From: an uncultured Collinsella sp.
GTDB taxonomy: Bacteria > Actinomycetota > Coriobacteriia > Coriobacteriales > Coriobacteriaceae
DNA length: 13,174 nucleotides
Assembly: GCA_900550735.1 (NCBI GenBank)
Contig: URTD01000034.1
Span: forward strand, 1 to 13,174
Direction of reading: 5' to 3'
Both the position numbers and the translations under genes were made by a program. This document shows, piece by piece, positions 6,291-11,686 of this stretch. Within the stretch, counting starts at the first letter, position 1. Each line of letters begins with the position of its first letter. The notes below the pieces were generated by a model, which saw only the letters and a program-made list of their open reading frames with translations, did no database searches and was not told the origin of the DNA.

Positions 6291-7232
6291 GTGCCGGCGA
6301 ATAAGGAACATACCGAAGCTACTCCCTCGTCGCTCGCCGTGGCGGCGGGGGAGTATCTCGATTACCTCGCGGTCGAGCGGGGTTTGGCGCGCAACACGAT
6401 TGCGGCCTATCGTCGTGACCTGACGACGTACTGCGCCTATCTGGAGCGGGCGGGTATTGTGTCTTTTGAAGAGGTGACCCGTCAGGTCGTGGAGGGCTTT
6501 GTTGCCGACCGTCGCGATGGGGGCTATTCCGATGCCTCGGTGGAGCGTGCGCTTGCGGCCGTGAAGGGCCTGCATGCCTTTTTGGTGCGCGATGGGGCTG
6601 TGGCCCAAAATCCAACGGCGGCGTTGCGCCTGCCTAAAAAGGCTGAGCGTTTGCCGGAGTATCTATCGGTGGAGGATGTCTCGGCGCTGCTCGATCAAGA
6701 CTTCCCCGAGGGCGAGATGGGCTTGCGCGACCATGCCATCTTGGAAGTGCTCTACGGATGCGGTTTACGTGTGAGCGAGTTGGTGGGGCTCGATGTGGGC
6801 GATATCCATATCGACGATGGCTTTGTGCTCGTTCGCGGTAAGGGCTCAAAGGAACGCCTGTCACCGCTGGTGGGAAGCGCGGCGCGAGCTCTGACGCTCT
6901 ATGTAACTGAGGGGCGTTCTCGCTTGGCGGTCCATGCCCGCGGAACCGAGACCTCGGCGGTCTTTTTAAATAAGAACGGCCGCCGTCTGTCGCGCCAGGG
7001 CATCCATGCCATCTGTGAGCGCTACGGGCGCCAGGTGGGACTGGTGGGGCTCCATCCCCATACGCTGCGTCACTCCTTTGCCACCCATATGCTTGCGGGC
7101 GGCGCAGACCTCCGTGTGCTACAGGAGATCTTGGGGCATGCCGATATATCGACCACGCAGATCTACACGCATGTCGATCGTACGCAACTGACCGAGGTCT
7201 ATCTGGCGGCGCACCCGCTGGCACATCGCTAG
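6291..7232 (+). CDS. xerD: Tyrosine recombinase XerD-like, chromosome dimer resolution
   Basis: A 313-residue tyrosine recombinase, close to the usual XerC/XerD length. The N-terminal core-binding SAM-like domain (about 15-105) includes the typical GLARNTIAAYRRDL. The catalytic domain carries the whole active site: Arg160 (GCGLRVSEL), Lys184 (GKGSKER), His257 and Arg260 (HPHTLRHSFATH), His283 (LGHADISTTQ) and the nucleophile Tyr292 (IYTHV). XerC and XerD act at dif near the terminus to resolve chromosome dimers. I favour XerD on general likeness and the C-terminal HPLAHR, but XerC cannot be excluded. The GTG at 6291, 2 nt after the pyrG stop, is the start that does not run into pyrG; its ribosome site is weak, so translational coupling is likely. 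A frame extending back to 6138 would overlap pyrG by about 150 nt and is rejected. Confidence 0.93.
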   Translation: MPANKEHTEATPSSLAVAAGEYLDYLAVERGLARNTIAAYRRDLTTYCAYLERAGIVSFEEVTRQVVEGFVADRRDGGYSDASVERALAAVKGLHAFLVRDGAVAQNPTAALRLPKKAERLPEYLSVEDVSALLDQDFPEGEMGLRDHAILEVLYGCGLRVSELVGLDVGDIHIDDGFVLVRGKGSKERLSPLVGSAARALTLYVTEGRSRLAVHARGTETSAVFLNKNGRRLSRQGIHAICERYGRQVGLVGLHPHTLRHSFATHMLAGGADLRVLQEILGHADISTTQIYTHVDRTQLTEVYLAAHPLAHR

Positions 7233-7265
7233 CACCTCGCTGACCTGCATATTTATAGGTATTTG

Positions 7266-7335
7266 GGGACGGGCTCCAGATTGCCGCGGCGTGCTTTTGC
7301 GCGCGCATGGGCAATCTGGGGCCCGTCCCATTTTT
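7266..7335 (+). terminator. Long-stem hairpin terminator after xerD
   Basis: A 20-bp stem with a single G-U pair (7266-7285 with 7310-7329) holds a secondary hairpin in its loop (7289-7294 with 7299-7304, TTTT loop) and is followed by ATTTTT. It probably ends the pyrG-xerD transcript. The stem is unusually long for a terminator, so it may also belong to a palindromic repeat family. Confidence 0.75.
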
Positions 7336-7427
7336 CGCCACTTGGCGTCGCGGTGGTGGGCCGCACGTGCCTTGGGTGGGGGAGTTTGGGGGCGATGTGA
7401 ACGGCATGTAAAGGGACGTAAAAATCG

Positions 7428-7453
7428 CCTCAAGGTCAACTTGAAGGTTGAGG
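7428..7453. promoter_or_regulatory. Dyad resembling a MerR/SoxR-type operator
   Basis: CCTCAAG, 5 nt, then CTTGAAGG (7428-7447) resembles the SoxR-type dyad CCTCAAG-N4-CTTGAGG, with one extra base in the spacer and one in the right half. An outer pairing CCTCAA/TTGAGG (7428-7433 with 7448-7453) overlaps it. No MerR-family gene is in the window, so the assignment is weak. Confidence 0.3.
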
Positions 7454-7494
7454 TTCGCGGGTGTGGTTCTACAGGTGGCATCACGCCTTTGCTG

Positions 7495-7516
7495 AAAACA
7501 CAACATATTGTGTTTT
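7495..7516. promoter_or_regulatory. AT-rich palindrome resembling an NrdR box
   Basis: A 9-bp perfect inverted repeat (7495-7503 with 7508-7516), extendable by one G-C pair. The inner 16 bases 7498-7513 match the recalled NrdR consensus ACACWATATATWGTGT at 15 positions. NrdR sites normally occur as pairs, and no partner is visible at the usual distance, so this could be another regulator's site. Confidence 0.35.
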
Positions 7517-7555
7517 CGAACATATGCTTGGGGGTGTTTTGCAATATATGGTGAG

Positions 7556-7610
7556 TGGAGTGGAGGGGCGGGGTGGGGGAAGGGGTGGGGAAAGGTGTTG
7601 AAAAATGGGG
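7556..7610 (+). promoter_or_regulatory. G-rich tract with candidate MraZ sites and G-quadruplex motif
   Basis: TGGRG units occur at 7556, 7561, 7574, 7586 and 7606, with the similar TGTTG at 7596; from 7561 on they are spaced 10-13 bp. MraZ is known to repress its own operon through short G-rich direct repeats (TGGGN in E. coli), so this is the expected place for its operator. Within it, 7565-7590 has five runs of at least four G split by 1-2 nt, a very strong G-quadruplex motif. Confidence 0.55.
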
Positions 7611-7626
7611 CGGTTCCCCATATTAT
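7598..7626 (+). promoter_or_regulatory. Strong sigma-70-type promoter of the division cluster
   Basis: TTGAAA (7598-7603), exactly 17 bp, then TATTAT (7621-7626): five of six matches in each hexamer. It is the best-matching promoter seen in the window and lies 68 nt before the mraZ start codon. Confidence 0.8.
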
Positions 7627-7658
7627 TGATGACGTCGACAGGCGGGGTGGTTCCCCGC
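7606..7658. repeat. Paired short palindromes around the mraZ start region
   Basis: GGGGCGGTTCCCC (7607-7619) fills most of the promoter spacer, and GGGGTGGTTCCCC (7644-7656) lies 37 bp downstream in the presumed leader. They differ at one base. In RNA the second would form a 6-bp hairpin (7642-7647 with 7653-7658). Confidence 0.5.
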
Positions 7659-7694
7659 GTACGTGCCATCTGAGTAACCGAGGGGAGGGCGCAC

Positions 7695-8129
7695 ATGGGA
7701 ATGACTGGTGCATACGAGCGCAATCTCGATGCAAAAGGTCGTCTGTCCCTGCCTGCACCCCTTCGCGAGGAGCTTGGAGAGCACGTTCGCGTGTTCAAAG
7801 CCCTGGATGTCGATGCTCTGTACGTGTTCTCTGCCGAGGCCTTCGATAAGTGGGTCGAAGGACTCTTCGCGGGTCGTGAGGGCCACGAGGGTTTTAACCC
7901 GCGTGACATTAATGACCAGAAGCTCATGAGGGCGATCAACAAGCGCACCACGTCGATGGACGTGGACAGCGCCGGTCGTATCGGTCTTTCCGAGTCTCTC
8001 CGCAAGCAGGCGAACCTCGACCGCGAGGTCACGGTTGTGGGCAACTACGACCACCTTGAGGTTTGGGATCGCGCCGCGGCCGATGAGGACGATGACGATG
8101 AGGCCCTGCTGGACCTCTTCTTCTCGTAA
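7695..8129 (+). CDS. mraZ: Transcriptional regulator MraZ
   Basis: A 144-residue MraZ, the usual first gene of the dcw cluster. It has the two diagnostic half-sites of its swapped-hairpin AbrB-type fold, DAKGRLSLP at 12-20 and DSAGRIGLS at 91-99. MraZ forms a ring-shaped oligomer and represses its own operon by binding repeats next to the promoter. A G-rich repeat tract lies directly upstream here, in keeping with autoregulation. The C-terminus is strongly acidic (EDDDDE, 131-136), ending in LLDLFFS. The ATG at 7695 is chosen because a strong ribosome site (GAGGGGAGGG, 7680-7689) lies 5 nt upstream; the ATG at 7701 would trim two residues and cannot be fully excluded. rsmH starts 20 nt after the stop. 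Confidence 0.96.
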   Translation: MGMTGAYERNLDAKGRLSLPAPLREELGEHVRVFKALDVDALYVFSAEAFDKWVEGLFAGREGHEGFNPRDINDQKLMRAINKRTTSMDVDSAGRIGLSESLRKQANLDREVTVVGNYDHLEVWDRAAADEDDDDEALLDLFFS

Positions 8130-8149
8130 GGGCAAGGCACGGGTAACGG

Positions 8150-9115
8150 ATGGAGCGTGGGATCTTGACACAAGAATATCGGCATGAACCTGTCATGCTC
8201 GGCGAAGTGCTTGAGTCGCTGCGGCTAAAGAGCGGCTCCGTTGTCTGCGATTGCACCCTTGGCGGTGCCGGCCATTCGGTAAAGATGGCCGCGCAGGTGG
8301 GGGAGACGGGCCTTTTGCTCGGCGTCGATCAGGACGACATGGCCCTCGAGGCCGCTGGCGCCCGTCTGGACCGCGAGGTTCCCGGCGTTCCGCACCAGCT
8401 GCTGAAGGGCAACTTCGGCGACTTGGACGAGCTGCTTTGCTCGGCCGAGGTGCCCGGGGTCGATGGCTTCCTGTTCGATTTGGGCGTTTCGTCACCGCAA
8501 CTCGATATCCCTGGCAGGGGCTTTTCGTATAACGAGGACGCCCCATTGGACATGCGGATGGATCCGGGTAATAACACCTTAAACGCAGCTGAGGTCATCA
8601 ACACCTATAACGAACACGACCTCGCCCGGATTCTACGCGTCTACGGCGAAGAGAAGTTCGCCTCGCAGATTGCGCGCGAGATCGTGCGCCGCCGCGAGCA
8701 AGAACCGATCGAAACCACCGGCCAATTTGTTGAGATCATCAAGGCGGGTATCCCGGCTGCCGCTCGTCGGCATGGCGGACACCCGGCCAAGAAAAGTTTC
8801 CAGGCCATTCGCATCGAGGTCAATCACGAGCTCGATGTGCTCGAACGAGGGCTTGATGCCGCCACCAGGTGGCTCAACCCGGGCGGACGTATCTGCGTCA
8901 TCTCGTATCACTCGCTCGAGGATCGTATCGTAAAGAACCACTTTAAGGAGATGAGCCAGGGGTGCACGTGCCCGCCGGAGATTCCGGTGTGCGTGTGCGG
9001 CAACGTGCCGATACTCAAGGTCATCACCCGCAAACCCTTGGTTGCCCAGCCTGATGAGGTTGAGCGCAACCCTCGGGCGAGATCAGCCAAAATCCGCGTG
9101 GCGCAGCGTCTGTAG
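8150..9115 (+). CDS. rsmH: 16S rRNA (cytosine(1402)-N(4))-methyltransferase RsmH
   Basis: A 321-residue RsmH (formerly MraW), which methylates N4 of C1402 in the decoding centre of 16S rRNA using S-adenosylmethionine. Visible motifs are HEPVM (12-16), the SAM-binding loop DCTLGGAGHS (34-43), Asp60, FDLGVSSPQLD (109-119), HPAKKSFQAIRIEVN (211-225) and SYHSLEDRIVK (252-262). A Cys cluster (CTCP and CVCG, 272-284) follows, as in many Gram-positive members. The start is uncertain: the ATG at 8150 has a weak ribosome site, while a TTG at 8165 has GGAG (8152-8155) 9 nt before it and would give a protein 5 residues shorter, nearer the usual N-terminus. The gene lies between mraZ and ftsL as in most dcw clusters. 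Confidence 0.96.
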   Translation: MERGILTQEYRHEPVMLGEVLESLRLKSGSVVCDCTLGGAGHSVKMAAQVGETGLLLGVDQDDMALEAAGARLDREVPGVPHQLLKGNFGDLDELLCSAEVPGVDGFLFDLGVSSPQLDIPGRGFSYNEDAPLDMRMDPGNNTLNAAEVINTYNEHDLARILRVYGEEKFASQIAREIVRRREQEPIETTGQFVEIIKAGIPAAARRHGGHPAKKSFQAIRIEVNHELDVLERGLDAATRWLNPGGRICVISYHSLEDRIVKNHFKEMSQGCTCPPEIPVCVCGNVPILKVITRKPLVAQPDEVERNPRARSAKIRVAQRL

Positions 9116-9205
9116 GCGCGACCGCGCGATATTGGACCTCCCGCTCGCACCATAAACGAAGCTTAAACACACTACCAACGTACTCGGGATGGGAGGCGGC
9201 ATATC

Positions 9206-9676
9206 ATGGGCTACAACACTTCAAGCGCAGCACTCGCCTATGATATGAACGCCATGCCCGCCTATCGTGAGACGCCGCAGGCTCCCGTTGCTCCCCGTGA
9301 GCAGCGCACGCCGCGCTTTGATGTCTACACGGGCGCGGGCCGTCAGGCAAACCAGGCGGTAAGCCCGGTTTTCATGAGCGTTCTTAAAACGTTTTGCATC
9401 ATTGCGGCTATCTTCATGACGATCGGCGTCGCCCGCGTGGCGCTCGCCGGCGTTACGGCCCAGGTGCTCAACAGCAACGCCGAGCTTACCAACACGCTCG
9501 AAAAGGCGACCGATGAGAGCTCCGACCTGGAGGTCATGCATTCGGTCTATGGCGCCGACACGCGCATTCGCGACCTTGCGGGCGCTTATGGCATGGTGGA
9601 GCCCAGCGAGAGCGTTACACTTGACTTTTCGCAGGATGCAGCCGCGGGCGCCAACGCGACCGCGACCGTTCAGTAG
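9206..9676 (+). CDS. ftsL: FtsL-like cell division protein
   Basis: A 156-residue single-pass membrane protein. Residues 1-56 form a cytoplasmic tail rich in Ala, Pro and Arg; residues about 57-82 form one membrane segment (VLKTFCIIAAIFMTIGVARVALAG); residues about 83-116 are predicted helix with some heptad character; then IRDLAGAYGMVEP (121-133) resembles the conserved C-terminal stretch of FtsL/DivIC proteins. FtsL joins FtsB/DivIC and DivIB/FtsQ to activate the septal FtsW-FtsI synthase. FtsL proteins diverge strongly, so the call rests on topology, this short motif and position between rsmH and ftsI. The ATG at 9206 has GGGAGG (9191-9196) 9 nt upstream. An Ala/Thr-rich tail (145-156) follows the conserved part. 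Confidence 0.75.
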   Translation: MGYNTSSAALAYDMNAMPAYRETPQAPVAPREQRTPRFDVYTGAGRQANQAVSPVFMSVLKTFCIIAAIFMTIGVARVALAGVTAQVLNSNAELTNTLEKATDESSDLEVMHSVYGADTRIRDLAGAYGMVEPSESVTLDFSQDAAAGANATATVQ

Positions 9677-9693
9677 CAAGACGGTAGCTGAGT

Positions 9694-11559
9694 ATGACAA
9701 ATGACTATCGCCGCGGTTCCGATGGGGGCCGCGGTTCTGGACGTCCCTCGTCGCGGGGACGTTCTGGTTATCAAGGAACGGGTCGGCAATCTTACAACGC
9801 CGGGCGGTCCCGTGGCAACGACCCGGCGTCGCGACTTCGCGGCTCGGGCGGCCCTCAAGTGCATAACACCAGGTCGCGCAAGAGTTCGTCGACCGAATGG
9901 CTCACAGGCACGCCTCTGCCTCGCCGCAAAGCCGTCATGGGTTTCATTGGGTTTGGCTTGGGCTTGGGCGTCTTTCGTCTTGCCGACTATCAAATTGTCG
10001 AAGCCGATAAACTGCGCGAGCGTGCCGATGCGCGCCGCCTGCTTGCGCAGACCCTCTATGCCAAACGTGGCACCATCTACGACCGCAACGGCAACGTGCT
10101 GGCGTCGTCGGTCGAATGTCGCAACATCGCCGTGAACCCGCAGCTTGTCGAGGATGTCGACAAGACGGTGTCGGCGCTGGTCAAGGCAACTGGAATCGAT
10201 AAAAAGACCTGCCGCAAGCTCGTCGAGTCCGATGGCACCTGGGTGTATATCAAGCGCCAGGTGGACGAAGACGATGCTGCGGCGCTGGAGAAGAAGAATC
10301 TGCCCGGCGTGCTTTTTGAGCAGGCCATGAAGCGCGTATATCCATACGGCAATCTGGCATCGCAGGTGCTGGGTGTAGTGAATGTAGACAACGACGGCTT
10401 GACGGGTCTCGAAAAGCAATACAACAAGCTTCTGACCGGCACGAACGGTTCTCTCGTGCGCGAGCGCGCGAGGGACGGCAGCTATATCGCGGGCGGTGCC
10501 TATAAAAAGGTGGCTGCGGTCGACGGCGTTGATATCGTGACGACGCTCGACGTCAATATCCAGCGAGCGGCCGAGGATGCCCTGGCAGAGGCAGTTGAGA
10601 AGACTAAGGCCAAGAACGGCTCGGCGCTGGTCACCGATCCTACGACAGGCGAGATCTTGGCAGCCTGCTCGTATCCGACTTACGACCAGACCGATCTGGA
10701 AAACGCCAAGACCGAGGATATGAACTTGCGCCTGGTCACCGACGCCTACGAGCCCGGCTCGGTCTTTAAGACGCTCGTGGCGGGCGCCGGCTTCGACTTG
10801 GGTGTCGTGCGATCGAGTACGTCGTTTGAGGTGCCGGCGAGCATCAAGGTGGGCGACGATACCGTTACCGATGCCGACAAGCGCGACTATGGCATGACCA
10901 TGGATGTGCGCGAGATGATGCGCCGTTCGTCCAATGTGGGCTTTGTCCTGGTGGGGCGCAAGATCGGTGCCGACGACTTTGCCGCCTATGTGGACAAGTG
11001 GGGCATCGGTCACAGCTCCGGTGTCGATTTTCCGGGCGAGAGCCTGGGCATCGTCAAGGAGCGTGACCAGTATGACGGCGCCACGCTGGGCTCGATGAGC
11101 TTTGGACAGGCGCTGTCCGTCTCGCCGATTGAGATTGCACGTGCCGTGGGCGGCATCGCCAACGGCGGCGTGATGATGACCCCGCACTTCTATAAGTCCA
11201 GCAAAGGCGACGAGAAGGACTGGGGCGAAGGCGAACGCGCGATTTCTGAGGACGCCGCATCCCAGGTGACATCGTGCATGCAGACGGTCGTGTCCGAGGG
11301 AACGGGCGTTGGCGGCGCGGTTGACGGCTATGACGTGGCGGGTAAGACCGGTACGGCCGAACGTGCCGACGAGAACGGCGGCTACCTCAAGGAGAACTAC
11401 ATGTCGTCCTTTATGGGCTTTGCACCGGCACAATCGCCCAAGGTGCTGTGCTATATCACGCTCGACGGAACGCCGAGCGGTTCAGATGCCGCTGCGGTGC
11501 CGTTCCAGTCCATTATGGCCAACGCGCTCGACGTGCTGGGTATCCCGCGCACGAGGTAG
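9694..11559 (+). CDS. ftsI: Septal penicillin-binding protein FtsI (class B transpeptidase)
   Basis: A 621-residue class B penicillin-binding protein that cross-links septal peptidoglycan outside the membrane. Residues 1-77 are an Arg/Gly/Ser-rich, probably disordered cytoplasmic tail; about 78-97 is the membrane anchor; RGTIYDRNG (125-133) marks the dimerisation domain. The transpeptidase domain has SVFK with Ser356 as nucleophile and Lys359, SSN at 412-414 and KTGT at 551-554, so the active site is complete. Position after ftsL supports FtsI; a SpoVD-like role is a less likely alternative. The ATG at 9694 is 17 nt after the ftsL stop with a weak ribosome site (GCTGAG), so coupling to ftsL is plausible. 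The long basic tail is noted separately. There is no C-terminal PASTA domain. Confidence 0.93.
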   Translation: MTNDYRRGSDGGRGSGRPSSRGRSGYQGTGRQSYNAGRSRGNDPASRLRGSGGPQVHNTRSRKSSSTEWLTGTPLPRRKAVMGFIGFGLGLGVFRLADYQIVEADKLRERADARRLLAQTLYAKRGTIYDRNGNVLASSVECRNIAVNPQLVEDVDKTVSALVKATGIDKKTCRKLVESDGTWVYIKRQVDEDDAAALEKKNLPGVLFEQAMKRVYPYGNLASQVLGVVNVDNDGLTGLEKQYNKLLTGTNGSLVRERARDGSYIAGGAYKKVAAVDGVDIVTTLDVNIQRAAEDALAEAVEKTKAKNGSALVTDPTTGEILAACSYPTYDQTDLENAKTEDMNLRLVTDAYEPGSVFKTLVAGAGFDLGVVRSSTSFEVPASIKVGDDTVTDADKRDYGMTMDVREMMRRSSNVGFVLVGRKIGADDFAAYVDKWGIGHSSGVDFPGESLGIVKERDQYDGATLGSMSFGQALSVSPIEIARAVGGIANGGVMMTPHFYKSSKGDEKDWGEGERAISEDAASQVTSCMQTVVSEGTGVGGAVDGYDVAGKTGTAERADENGGYLKENYMSSFMGFAPAQSPKVLCYITLDGTPSGSDAAAVPFQSIMANALDVLGIPRTR

Positions 11560-11686
11560 GGGGTTACAATCTTTGGGGCGTGGTTTGTTGTCCCATATGA
11601 GGGGTGTTCACATGCCCTGCACCACGCATGCGCGGCGCTGGGATACAATACGCCGATAGCATTATTAGGTTTACAGGGGAGCTGCA
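11560..11686. promoter_or_regulatory. ftsI-murF gap with possible -10 elements, murE missing
   Basis: This 127-bp gap sits where murE is usually found. It holds TACAAT at 11565-11570 and again at 11644-11649, neither with a good -35, and a 7-bp inverted repeat (11578-11584 with 11621-11627) spanning 50 bp. An internal promoter for murF is possible. No gene remnant is recognisable. Confidence 0.35.

Larger units (their letters stand above)
7233..7694. other. 462-bp regulatory intergenic region before mraZ
   Basis: No credible gene. In order it contains a long-stem terminator (7266-7335), a MerR/SoxR-like dyad (7428-7453), an AT-rich palindrome resembling an NrdR box (7495-7516), an imperfect LexA-like site (7517-7530), a G-rich tract with repeated TGGRG units (7556-7610), a strong promoter (7598-7626) and two matching short palindromes (7606-7620 and 7642-7658). 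Confidence 0.75.

Noticed and set aside
7495..7516. AT-rich palindrome read as a terminator
   Set aside because: The stem is too AT-rich for efficient intrinsic termination and lies about 160 bp beyond a better terminator for xerD; a protein-binding site is more likely.
7291..7849. Open frames on the + strand between xerD and mraZ (7291-7554 and 7508-7849)
   Set aside because: They cross the terminator, the G-rich tract and the promoter, and the second overlaps mraZ in another frame; composition is not protein-like.
9670..11433. 587-codon open frame on the - strand opposite ftsI
   Set aside because: A shadow frame of the GC-biased ftsI gene with no recognisable domain.
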